A DNA stretch of 64,000 nt from Phytophthora hibernalis (lineage: Eukaryota; Oomycota; Peronosporomycetes; Peronosporales; Peronosporaceae): positions 1 to 64,000 of the forward strand of contig JAAKBF010000058.1 in NCBI GenBank assembly GCA_012656075.1, given 5' to 3'. The notes under the pieces are model-generated. The model did not search any database, was not told the DNA's origin, and saw nothing but the letters and a program-made list of their open reading frames with translations. The translations under genes and the position numbers were made by a program. Positions 44,985 to 54,974 of the stretch are shown here, piece after piece (position 1 is the first letter of the stretch; every line of letters starts with the position of its first letter).

Positions 44985-45838
44985 ATGCCTCTCATCCCTA
45001 GAAGCTACCCAACTGTTCGCTACAGTATCAACCCAAGCTACTCAAGCCAAACAATTAAATACACAAATCCAGACTACAACAAACTACCGACATACAAGCC
45101 CACATCCAGACAACCGATGCAGTACACATTTGCTGAAAAGATGGCCCGAAACCGAGAATTCCTTCGCGATCGGGTGTTTACACCCACGAAAAACGTTGCT
45201 ACCGAGGTGAATGCAACGACTGATGAGGATGAGTCCTCACGCCAATTCAGCTTCACAACTGCTGACGATCAGGATCAAGTGACTCTCACAGGGCTCTCCT
45301 ACGCGGTTCACCCAGACGACAACTGTGGTTGTATCATCCTTCCTGATATTCCTGACGAAGTTATTGGCGTTTGGAAATGTTCAGAGGCTACAGATGAGGT
45401 GTTCTGGGACCGAGCCCGCGTTGAATTTTCTGATTCGAGCTGCTACGAACTGGAGTTTCTAGAGGGAGCGATGTATCCGTACTGCGAACCGGATACAAGT
45501 GAGGACTGCACTGTTTGTATGCTTGAATTCGCAATGACACTTGACGATGGATCGTCGTCTTTGGCCAGCACAAGCTCGTCTGGAGATTCCACCATCAACT
45601 CGGTGAGGAAAAAACTACGACAATCTCACAGGATGAAGCATTTGGGAGCACTTCCTCTTCGTCCAGTCAGACAACTGCCGATCAACCGGTCGAACCATCC
45701 TCGTCGGGGCAAATGTCGACGAGCACAGTAGAAGATGAAACTTCAACCCCACCACTGGCTTCAGCCGCCACTCCAGTCGGATCCAAGATTGGTCGGTTGC
45801 TGATCTTTGTCATGGTGACTGCTCTCGCGCTCCAGTAG
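44985..45838 (+). CDS. Putative GPI-anchored, Cys-containing surface protein
   Basis: The frame contains Tyr/Thr/Pro-rich N-terminal sequence (TIKYTNPDYNKLPTYKPTSR), a central domain with six to eight Cys (DDNCGCIILPD, VWKCSEATDE, SSCYELEFLEG, YPYCEPDTSEDCTVCMLEF), and a Ser/Thr-rich stalk. A frame change near 45605 (GTGAGG for GT-GAGG) moves into the frame that continues the Ser/Thr stalk (EEKTTTISQDEAFGS). That frame ends in a hydrophobic tail (GSKIGRLLIFVMVTALALQ) just before a stop at 45836, the layout of a GPI-attachment signal. An N-terminal signal peptide is not visible in this frame; the upstream MGAQFRFSCVV (44926) lies in another frame. I do not recognise the family. Confidence 0.5.
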
Positions 45839-46648
45839 GCGCGAATCGAATCTTGAAGCACGACTTTTGCTTAATGAAACATGCATATTGTTCAAGCACC
45901 AGTGGCCCAAGCGAGTTGCAGCTGTAGGGACCGACTATATTATCGTATCACCAAGCGTGCAGCACGTGGTAACCAGGTTTGTTGTTAGTCGACTTTCAAG
46001 AATGGATGATTCATTGACTGCATTTCCAAGTGGCTAGATGTAATCACTAAGAGTGCTGTGAACTAGAGACCATCCGCCCCCGACTACATTCATGGACTCA
46101 CTACTTGCATCTCCCAACTTCGCGTCGCTCTTCGCCACAGTCACCCAACGGGCCACCCCCTGCTTCCCCACTCCAACTTTTCCGTCAACGAGACACATCG
46201 GCAATTGCACGCACGAAATACACACTCAAAAATGTGCGCGCCTCCTATAGGAGATTGAAGCGAAAGATGACCATGAAGACAACTAGGTAGGGTTGCCATA
46301 TTGCAGTCAAATCTTTACAGCAAATTTCTCTTATGAATTAATAGTGCTGTGTGAATATTTGCGTATACAAGCTATCGGTGGCACTGAAACTCGGTCAAAT
46401 ATTCCATCGGGTCGTCAGGACAGCCGAACAAAGTTCATCAGGGCACCATTGCCTCTGCTCCAACCCTACAGTACATGTAGAACACTGGCTTAATGAAATC
46501 GGTCTCTACCGTAACTTTTGCCGGTTGACTGTTTTTTCTATTGCTCAAAACCCGGCATCTAAAGTGTAGTTGACCAATCTAGCGACGATGGCCGATCCGA
46601 GGCTGAGCTGCTGGTATTATGTCGTCAATTACGCCTATACTGGTGCTA
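45839..46648. other. Intergenic, nothing recognised
   Basis: Only short chance ORFs were found on both strands. No domain or RNA gene was found. Confidence 0.4.
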
Positions 46649-46769
46649 TAGTGGAGCGATTCCCGCAGAGGTTTTGGCTGTTTTATGCATATTATTTCCC
46701 AAACGCCACCCTTTCTCGTTTGAAATTGGATTTTATTCCTTCAAAATCTCTGCGGGAATCGCTCCAGTA
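46649..46769. mobile_element. 121-bp MITE with 28-bp TIRs
   Basis: TAGTGGAGCGATTCCCGCAG... (46649-46676) matches the reverse complement of 46742-46769 (TACTGGAGCGATTCCCGCAG...) at 26 of 28 positions. The terminal TA on both sides fits a Tc1/mariner-type target. The loop of 65 bp has no coding capacity. Confidence 0.8.
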
Positions 46770-48550
46770 TTGTTAAAAAAATGACGCCGAATTCCTTCAT
46801 TCGAATATACATGCCCAGAAAAATTGGCAGCATTATCCTCATTTCTATTATTTTCATCTTTGCAATCCCCAACGATACTAAAGAGCCTGGCCTCCGGGTA
46901 GAGCTCCCAAGAACTACCGGCATTGTGCTCGATTCGTCACCCCAACGTCATTCGACTACCAACTTTGGTATTTCTAGTTGTATCATTCCCGCCAATAGCG
47001 CACCGATCGCTGTGCTGGGGTCGAAGCCAATACGAAAATTAGACTCATCACATGCGCATCCAGCCGACGAATGACGTTCGATGTAAGCGCACTCGTCACG
47101 ACACTAATCATTGCGGTCTTCGACTGGAGAGGGAACTTGTCTCTCGTACCTGGCAAGAACTCTCCGTCGTGAGCGGTGAGCTCTCTCACTTCGTCTTCGC
47201 TGAAAGCTTGGTCCTTTGGTGACGTCACCTCCAACTTTACAAGCTCTCAGGATGTTCGTAGACTGCGGTCATTCAAGCATGACGGCAAGTCGGACATGCG
47301 ACGGGTGGATGTAATGTCCATATCTTTAATTGGGGCTCATTGTGGGCGGCCACCACCACCGTGAAATTTCTCAAGTAAAGTTCGTGCAGCGCTGGGCATG
47401 CGACGGACAAGGCTGTGAGGTCCACTTGATTCAGGTTGTCTTTATCTTCATAGATAAATAAACAGCGAAGGTTACATGTGATCAACACCAGCAGGTCCAT
47501 CAACACTGCGGTATCTTCCACCTTGACATAGTATAATTTCAACAAGCTGGACACTCTTTTCCTCTGCAGCACTGCATTCCCAGAATAAAGATTAAATCGA
47601 ATTTTTCCACCCAGTGTTGCCTTGCAAGCCCCGTACCCAGGAACGATCAGCTCAACACAATCATCTGCAGCAACAGGATTATAAAGGGCTCGACAGCGAC
47701 ACTCCCCGATATCACGCGAAATGGGTTGCTGTTGCTTGTCAAACGACAGAGCTGCAGTTCTGTTCCTGCACTGACATCAACGAACCCGTACTGAGGAGAT
47801 GCTGCGCCTCGCTCCAGCAGTACTGGGCGAGGATAATTTGTCTGCAATACTGCCTCCATGATCAACAAATTTGCATTTGTAAGTGTGCTACTTGCAATAT
47901 CCACCGACGGTACTTGGATGCTTGAGGCTCCGCAACAAATTGCATAGGTTAGCCAAGCCCACCGCTCAGCACTCACACCCGACATGTCTAAGCGCGATAT
48001 ATGTGTATCCAAAGACAACTCTGCGATTGCAGAGCAGGTCGCTGTATACACTGTTTCAGGTGCGGAAGAACACGCCAACGTTAGTTTGTCATATTTCCCT
48101 CGCCGTGTTGGGGGTAGACGTTTGCCATTGTTCCCTGTCAGTACACTCAACGACCTACTGCAGAGTACTGTGTTCAAGAAGAACCCAACATTCATCATTA
48201 GTTGCGGTTCGCGCGGTTTTTTAAATGGAACGAAAGAGATAGCGATGATGAGCTTGTCCACGTAAGTGCTACTGCCAATTCCTTAAGGTCGTCTATCGCG
48301 TCCGATAGCGATACCATCAAGCACTGACACGTTGTATCAGATCCTTCAAGCAGATTTTGCCGCTGAAACATCTCAATAAGTTTTGCTCCACCTTGCGTAG
48401 CACATAATTGAAAGATGCGAGGAACTTTGGCACGGAACAGTTTCTGAAGGCCACTCAAAAGTAAACCCGCTGGATCAGTAGATTTGTTTGCTCCCATTCC
48501 GCCCTCAATCCTTGAATCCATAACATTATAAATCCACCAAATTTCAAAGC

Positions 48551-48558
48551 AGCCGCAT
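48551..48558 (+). repeat. 8-bp target duplication, left
   Basis: AGCCGCAT is exactly repeated at 48838-48845. Confidence 0.88.
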
Positions 48559-48837
48559 CAGTGCTTCCTAAAATACTATGGAAGCGGAGGGTGGTCCATA
48601 GCCCACCCTCAATTATTGCATCTGAAAACGAAGATTGAAACATCAATTATTGCAACTTTTAATGGATGATTTCATTGGTCAAAATCCAGTTTATCGTACT
48701 CGTGATTGGGTAAAATTTGTCAAGAAACTAGGTTGAACAATCAATTATTGTAGGGTATCATCTTGCTCAGGAAATCAATTATGCGCCGCATATTATGGCA
48801 ATATATTGTTCGTACCATATATTTTTAGGAAGCACTG
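48559..48837. mobile_element. hAT-type MITE (279 bp) in family copy C
   Basis: The ends CAGTGCTTCCTAAAATACT and, in reverse complement, CAGTGCTTCCTAAAAATAT match over about 20 bp with one gap. The flanking 8-bp direct repeat is AGCCGCAT. Removing the insert plus one repeat rejoins copy C from KKNTCGC to FEIWW in one frame. The interior is AT-rich and without an ORF. Confidence 0.88.
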
Positions 48838-49006
48838 AGCCGCATGTGTTCTTCTTGCTAGCCTCCTCAAGTACCAGTGCTTCTAGTGTCTCGAATGCAG
48901 CTCGAAACTGTGGAGAGTAGCTCAATGGGTCATCGGGAAAGCCAAGGAGAGTCCCCCAAGTGACGGGTGACTGCGTCGCTGCGGGATCATTGGATGCTAG
49001 AGTCCT

Positions 49007-49230
49007 GACGAGGTATAGCTCCCATTCCGGATAATAGTACCTGTGGTCAACTGGCCTTCCCAGATTCTTGGGAAAGAACTCGACGCCTGTGGTCAACTGG
49101 CCTTCCCAGATTCTTGGGAAAGAACTCGACGACCTGTGGTCAACTGGCCTTCCCAGATTCTTGGGAAAGAACTCGACGAATGCCAGTTGACCACAGGTAC
49201 TATTATCCGGAATGGGAGCTATACCTCGTC
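49007..49230. repeat. Foldback inverted repeat enclosing a 3 x 46-bp tandem repeat
   Basis: A 49-bp segment at 49007-49055 is repeated as a perfect reverse complement at 49182-49230. Between and partly within the arms, a 46-47-bp unit beginning CCTGTGGTCAACTGGCC occurs three times, starting at 49040, 49086 and 49133, and almost identical. All of it is family coding sequence: the unit encodes (on the minus strand) V-E-F-F-P-K-N-L-G-R-P-V-D-H-R, and the arms encode DHRYYYPEWELYLV. This is therefore a local rearrangement of copy C, not a foreign insertion. Confidence 0.92.
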
Positions 49231-49258
49231 ATGTTCATGACTGAGAGAGCAGTAAATA

Positions 49259-49266
49259 GCTCCATT
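49259..49266 (+). repeat. 8-bp target duplication of hAT transposon, left
   Basis: GCTCCATT is exactly repeated at 51383-51390. Confidence 0.92.
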
Positions 49267-51382
49267 CTGGGCTCCCGATTATTGTATTGCAGACTGGTAG
49301 AGAGCGCTCATGCGAATAAGTAATTTATCAACAGCCATCACCACGAACAGTACGATATGCCACTACCAAGTGGCGCAAAATAAATAACTCCAGTATTCAT
49401 GTAAATGAAGAAGACGTGTTACTCAATAAAACTGCGCGTGCTAAAAACTTGAGCAACTCCCATAGACGTCTACATGCACTCATCCACCGTGCGTGCATCC
49501 CAGTAGGTTCTGTTCACGCGCAAAAACAGAATCATCTCCAGCGTGTATGGACTTAGCGAATGACGTTCGTGCCCGAATGTAATGCGAGCCATACTGAAAA
49601 ACCGCTCAACCTTATTAGAGGTTGGCGGTATCAGCTGGAGCAATACGTACTCCGCCTCTCGCTGAGCACGGCGCCTCTTATGTTCGAGCTGCATCACGAA
49701 GGACGTAGTTTCGATGTCCGACTCCGCCTCACTGTCCTCAACCACAAACGGCTCCAAAGCCGCGGCTTCTGCTCGGGTGAGCCTGGCAGACTCCCCATCG
49801 AGCACTTTAGTGCAGCCAATCTCGAAGTCTGGCGAGTGCACTACTCTGGCTCGTGGTGCTGCATACATACAACAGTAAGAAGAGCATTAGCGGCTTGCAC
49901 CAAAGGCAAAATCAGCACATTACATACCTAAATACTTAGCAAACGCAGGCTCGACCTCAATGATCCCATCAAACCAAAATCGGACGTCGAGAATGGTAGT
50001 TCTCTCGCACTGCAGCGACTTGCTGACGCTATCAATCCGCTTTAAGTCATCGAGGAGATGCCTCAGACGCTTCACGCCGCGCGGTGTCGGCAGCAGGTCG
50101 CACAGCTCATCGTCGTCAGCGATGAAGTCGGCCAGACGAAAGTATCGGTCGATCATGCAATAGGTTGAGCTCCATCGAGTGGCTTGATGAATCACTGGTC
50201 GGAGCGTCGTTTTGGTCCTAACTCACAATTTCCAATCCAAAATAAGAATACATAAATCCCCAAAATAGCCAAATTTAGGTTACCTCAGTCTGGCGGTATG
50301 ATTCAACGTGCGCAGCTTCCGCATCAGCGTTTGGAGCGTGTTCAGCTCGCCTTCATACAGCTGCAGGTGTTCTTGTACGGCGAGGTTGAGGTGGTGGCTA
50401 GCACACCCCACGAGTGGAATGTGCGTAAATGTAGCCAGCCTTCGGTTGACGGCACAGTTGTCGGCCACTAAAAACAGGCAATCGTTCAGACCTCTCCCAT
50501 AGTCACGAGTCAGCATAGTGTTCAAAACCGTGCGGTGCGCCTCTGCGGAATGATCGTCCCCAACTTCGTTCAACAGAGGAGCCATAGCCAAGAGAGGGTA
50601 GTGGCCTACGCCATCAGTCTCATAGCATGCAAAAACAGCGAGAAAGTGTTCAGAGTGATGAGACCATCCATCCATCACCAGCCCAAACTGATCAGGCAGC
50701 TCTGCTTTTATCTTCGCCTCTACAGCCAGCGTGACCTTCTCCATTGCGGAGCATAGAGATTCCGAGCAAATCGGCTCCAGTGACGTGTAACTATAATAAG
50801 ACAACAAAATCAACGTTAAAAACTAGTAGACGAGACGTTAAATTAGTCGCACATACCGTCGCGTCGTCGGCTTCTCACAGAAGTGAAGAGGAGGTTGCTG
50901 GTAATGACCCAGTCCAGCCACCCGTACATGTTCTTCGCCCCCCGACGAATCCACGATGCCAGAGTACCAGCACCCGTGTCAGCCTCGCGAACAACTTGTT
51001 GGTAGTCTGGGTGCTGGTCTCGGATGTGTGACATCAGGTTAGAAAAGCCAGAGCGGGGGCTGTCGGCGCACGGTGCCGCACCGACAGCGAAAGACCCCTT
51101 CGACTTCCTCATCGAAAGCGTCAAGAACCGCCGAGAAGTAGAAGGAAGAAATGGCAGAGTTTGAATAGGTAGTCGCCATTGGAAAGCGAAGTGAGAATCT
51201 CTCTAGGACGCTCGCTAGGCACGGCAGTTTTGGAATCACTGGCTGCCGGTGGCTACCGTCTTGTAGAGGCTTACAATAAAATACTGTAGGTTTTGTTGAA
51301 AATAGAATATTTTATCTAATTTAGATATTTCCGCGATGGTATTGAATTGTATTTTCAGTAAATACATTTTTCGGGAGCCCTG
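49267..51382 (-). mobile_element. hAT transposon (2,116 bp) inserted in family copy C
   Basis: The left end CTGGGCTCCCGA and the reverse complement of the right end CAGGGCTCCCGA match at 11 of 12 positions. The 8-bp direct repeat GCTCCATT flanks both sides. Removing the element plus one repeat joins copy C from ELQHLREAME to LFTALSVMN in frame. The element contains a spliced hAT transposase gene on the minus strand. Its small size and near-complete coding capacity suggest that it was recently autonomous. Confidence 0.92.
49470..51174 (-). CDS. hAT-family transposase, spliced
   Basis: The start MATTYSNSAISSFYFSAVLD is followed by a BED-type zinc finger (VFRCRCGTVRRQ, then SGFSNLMSHIRDQHPDY). 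These two parts are in different frames because of one extra C near 51065. The DDE core follows: QFGLVMDGWSHHSEHFLAVF with the first Asp, CLFLVADNCAVNRRLATF with the second, and VGCASHHLNLAVQEHL, the C-x2-H block of hAT enzymes. Exons continue past introns near 50200-50285 and 49863-49927 with TRWSSTYCMIDRYFRLADFI. The C-terminal dimerisation domain is LLQLIPPTSNKVERFFSMAR with SLSPYTLEMILFLRVN. The transposase would cut and paste its own element and related MITEs. The 3' end is at 49470. Confidence 0.8.
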
Positions 51383-51390
51383 GCTCCATT
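51383..51390 (+). repeat. 8-bp target duplication of hAT transposon, right
   Basis: GCTCCATT is identical to 49259-49266. Confidence 0.92.
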
Positions 51391-51588
51391 GCCTCGCGGA
51401 GGTGTTGCAGTTCGGCAACTTTTCGTCGACTGACTTCGTCCACGGAAAGCTTGACTACGAACGCTCGTTGGGACCGCAGGGGGCTAATAAGGACACGTAG
51501 AGCTGAGGTTGGAACAATCCCCCTTTCCACCAGCTTGTCTCTTTATCACTTGGCACCATGGTTCCAGAAACCCCCAGTCGGATGTCAT

Positions 51589-51979
51589 GATGGAATGCAC
51601 CGGAGAAAATCAAAAATAAAAACTGCTGTAAAATTCAAAAACATCAATCACGTAGCACTTTTCTCCGAATCCATCAGATCAGAACCTTCAAGATAGCTTT
51701 TCTTGGGGTGACTATTATACAAGTAACTTGTACTTTATCACACCGATAAAGCGTTCCCCTTTACGGGCTAATACTAAATCCATAATTTAGAGGTTGAGCG
51801 TCGTAGTTTGTGTCTTGTTTTACTGTAAACTGAATGCATACCGTTCACAGGCAGGAAACTATGTTGTTCCACATTTCTCGGGAAAATTGGATGGCAGGAA
51901 GATTGAGAACGACCTGTAGATCGACGACATACGACTTGCTTTCTTTTCGTTGGAAGCAGCATTTTTCGATTTCATTGGG
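51589..51979. promoter_or_regulatory. Shared divergent 5' region of family copies C and E
   Basis: Starts of copies C (51588, minus) and E (51980, plus) face away from each other across 391 AT-rich bases with no other ORF. If the copies are or were transcribed, both promoters lie here. No specific box can be assigned. Confidence 0.4.
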
Positions 51980-54030
51980 ATGGCGCAGGAATGGGGGTTT
52001 CTGAAGCCTTGGCACACAGAGCTAAAAGAGAGATTGACGATAGAAAAGGCTTCAGACATACGAGTCTCCTTCAGGTGCACCGCTAGCTACGATCATTCAC
52101 AAAGGATTAACGTGAAGGTTCCCGTAGATGTGAAGGCTCGCCGAAATGTTGTCTGGCTGCGACAGCTCTGCGAGGCAATTGAACTATTTACTGTCCTGTC
52201 GGTCGTAAACAATCGAGTATTTGCTGAGCATTTTCCCTCAACTAGAGGTGACCACGGGTACCATTATCCGAAGTGGTGGCTATATCCTGTGGGGATTCTA
52301 ACATCAACTGATCGTGCAAACCAGTCGCCGGTCTCTTGGGGTGATCTCCTAGGGTTTCCATCGGATCCATCGAGTTACTCTCCAGCTTTTCAAGCGGCAT
52401 TGGAAAGGCTGGAGACATTGGGGTTCGAGAAGGCTAGCACGAAGAATATCGACGGTCGTTTTACAGTGGGTTGGAGCTGTGACTTTCCGGGTTCCAATGT
52501 TATAGGTAGGCAGGACCTTAACAAGGCTGCTGATTCTCTAAGCTCGTTCGTGACTGGCTTTCGAGAAATGTTCAGGTCCGGCGTCCCTCCTGTGGTCCAA
52601 CTGCGGGTTATGCATAGTGGCGCTAAACTAACGGAGATGGTGCAGCATCGACGCCTACCCGATACGTCATGTGAGTTCTTGAAGGCATCATTGTCGAATA
52701 TGGATAGGTCTGCCGGGATCATGGAGCTAGTAGCAGCACTGGCTCGGACAACAGCATTAACGTTTTCTTTGAGATTCGATGGTGTTATGAAAGACACGCC
52801 TCAAGTCACGATGAATGTCGGCCTCTTGTTGAATCGATTGGTTTGTGGTTGCTCGTTGAGATTTGTGGCGGGAGACTTTTGGAAAGCTCCACTTGTACTG
52901 CAATTTGGCAAACTAGATTTATGGTGTTTCCCTGTACCCGATACGGTGTTTAATGCGACCTGCTCTGCAGTTGCAGAGTTTTCGTTGGATGCAAAGTTAT
53001 CGGACCTTCATATGAGCGAAGTGAGTGGTAAGCGGTGGTCTAATATATGCAATATGTTGCGGAGACTTGAATGTCCTAGTACAAGTAGTTAACATATCAA
53101 GAGGAAGGCTTGTAAGTTCTGATTTATTGGCCATGGAGGCAGTATTGCAGACCAACTATCCTCGGCCAGTGTACGAAAGGGGTCCAGTACCCTCCCCCAG
53201 TACGGTTTCGTTGATACCGTGCAGGAACCAAACTACAACTTTGTGGTGTAGCAAACGGGGGTAACATAATTTGCGTGGTGTCGGGTGAGTGTCGCTGTCG
53301 AGCCCTGTACAATCCTGCTGATGCAGATAATGGTGTTGAACTGATTGTTCCTGGGTACGGGGCTTGCAAGGCAAAACTGGGTGGAAACTTCGATTTACTG
53401 CGGATTCCACGAATTGTATGCTTTGCTCCAGAGAAAAAGAGTGTCAGACTCGTTGAAATTGCAATATGTCAAGGTAGAAAATACCGCGGTGTTGATGAAT
53501 TTGCTGGCGTTGATCACTTGTAACCTTCGCTGCTTATCTCTTCAAGAAGACAAGGACAACCTGAATCAAGTGGACCTCACCACATTATCCACTGTATGCC
53601 CAGAGCTGCAAGATCTCCGCTTGAGACATTTTACCGTGGTGGTGTCCGCCCACAACGAGAACCTGCGTCGCTGGCCTATTAAGGAATGGACATTGCATCC
53701 ACCCGCCACGTGTCCGACTTGACGTCATGCTTAAATGACCGCAGTCTACGAATGGTCCGACAACTTGTCAAGTTGGAGGTGACGTCACCAATGGATCAAG
53801 CTTTCAGTGAGGACGAAGTGAGCGAGCTCACAGCCCACGACGGAGAGTTTTTGTTTGTTACGAAGGATAAATTCCCTCTCCAGTCAAAAGCGGCAATGAT
53901 CAGCGCTACAACGAGCTCGTTTACGTCGAAAGCCATCACTCGTTTGGATGCCCATGTGCTGGGTCTAATATTCGAATTTGCCTCCACTCCTGTCCAACGA
54001 TCGGTTGCTTGCGGGCAGGAGTGGTGCTAA
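51980..54030 (+). pseudogene. WFLPW-family copy E, intact first half and frameshifted second half
   Basis: MAQEWGFLKPWHTELKERLT starts the protein, chosen by alignment with copies C and D. A single frame runs to 53092 with RQLCEAIELFTVLSVVNNRV, SPVSWGDLLGFPSDPSSYSP, FREMFRSGVPPVVQLRVMHS, MNVGLLLNRLVCGCSLRF and FNATCSAVAEFSLDAKLSDL. The second half changes frame near 53035, 53200, 53450 and 53700 but keeps AMEAVLQTNYPRPVYERG, GVELIVPGYGACKAKLGGN, LLALITCNLRCLSLQEDKDN, VRQLVKLEVTSPMDQAFSED, ELTAHDGEFLFVTKDKFPLQ and the tail RLDAHVLGLIFEFASTPVQR. The stop is at 54028-54030, only 198 bp before GAR1. Most changes are single-base; some may be assembly errors, but four in 700 bases argue for real decay. 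Confidence 0.75.
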
Positions 54031-54228
54031 GACCCCAATTCACTTCAACATCAACATTCACTCCTAATCCATACCACAATCCCATTAACATCCAATCAAA
54101 ATCCAACTTCTCCTTTCTGATTCGTCGAAAATCGAGCCAATCTGACGCCAACCATCGGTTGGCTGAACGGAGCTCCTCGCTCGACCAGCTCATCAATTGA
54201 CAGTCAGGAGCCAGCAGCAGTAGAAAGC

Positions 54229-54931
54229 ATGTCGTTTCGAGGTGGACGCGGAGGCGCTCGTGGAGGACGCGGTGGACGTGGCGGTGGCTTCGGAGGACGC
54301 GGAGGCGGTCGTGGTGGCTTCCGTGAGCCCGAAGGCCCGCCGTCTTTTGTCGTAGGTGGGTGGAGTCGATTGACACAACCGTATTGGAGCTGTAACGATG
54401 GGTTTATTGACGTTCTTGGGTGTGTGTGTTTTTGCCTTCAGAGCTGGGTTCCTTCATGCACGCGTGCGAGAACGAGATGGTGTACAAGAGCACGAACGAC
54501 AAGGTGCCGTACTTTAACGCCGGCGCCTTCCTGGAGAACAAGACGCGCATCGGCAAGGTGGACGAGATCCTGGGCTCCATCAACGAGGTCATGTTCACGG
54601 TCAAGCCCGACTCGGGCGTGGCGGCCACGTCGTTCCAGCTCGGAGACAAGGTCTTTATCAGTCCTGACAAACTGCTGCCGCTCAGTCGGTTCACGGAGAA
54701 GCCCGGCAAGAAGCCGACAGGTGCTGGTGGTCGTGGCGGCCGTGGCGGAGCTCGTGGCGGACGTGGAGGAGGTCGCGGCGGCTTCGGGGACGTGGAGGAA
54801 GCTTTGGTGGTCGTGGAGGAGGTCGTGGAGGCTTCGGAGGACGTGGTGGTGGCCGTGGCGGAGGCTTCGGAGGACGTGGAGGTGGTCGCGGCGGCGGCCG
54901 GGGCTTCGGAGGTGGCCGTGGGCGCTATTAG
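54229..54931 (+). CDS. GAR1: H/ACA ribonucleoprotein subunit 1 (Gar1), apparent frameshift
   Basis: Gar1 is a core protein of H/ACA snoRNPs, which guide pseudouridylation of rRNA and snRNA in the nucleolus. Exon 1 (54229-54355) encodes an N-terminal RGG domain (MSFRGGRGGARGGRGGRGGG). An 86-nt intron (54356-54441, GTGGGT...CCTTCAG) follows. Exon 2 has the Gar1 core: FVVELGSFMHACENEMVYK across the junction, KVPYFNAGAFLENKTRIGKV, DEILGSINEVMF and LLPLSRFTEKPGKKP. It ends in a second RGG domain. Near 54784, GGCTTCGGGGACG breaks the RGG frame. One more G in the run would carry RGG repeats to the stop at 54929-54931 (about 205 residues, normal for the family). Because Gar1 is essential, a homopolymer sequence error is the likely cause. 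Confidence 0.9.
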
Positions 54932-54974
54932 AGACTCGGCTCGCCCCTCCAAAGTAGATTATGATTGTAACTTC

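Larger units (their letters stand above)
46983..51588 (-). pseudogene. WFLPW-family copy C, split by two hAT-type elements and a local rearrangement
   Basis: Read on the minus strand, MTSDWGFLEPWCQVIKRQ (start 51588) and ELQHLREAME (to 51391) are followed by the hAT transposon. The gene resumes with ELFTALSVMN (49258), the rearranged block 49007-49230, and then YYYPEWELYLVRTLAS, SPVTWGTLLGFPDDPLSYSP, the hAT MITE 48559-48837, and LLLSGLQKLFRAKVPRIFQL. NVGFFLNTVLCSRSLSVL, CSAIAELSLDTHISRLDMSG, MEAVLQTNYPRPVLLERG, QVDLTALSVACPALHELYLR, ELTAHDGEFLPGTRDKFPLQ and the tail RRLDAHVMSLIFVLASTPAQ complete it near 46983. Several further frame changes occur. It lies head-to-head with copy E. Confidence 0.75.

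Noticed and set aside
46076..46092. 14-bp match (CCCCCGACTACATT) to family copy D
   Set aside because: No similarity on either side; likely chance.
49040..49180. CRISPR-like direct repeats (3 x 46 bp)
   Set aside because: Units are directly adjacent without spacers, derive from family coding sequence, and the genome is eukaryotic.
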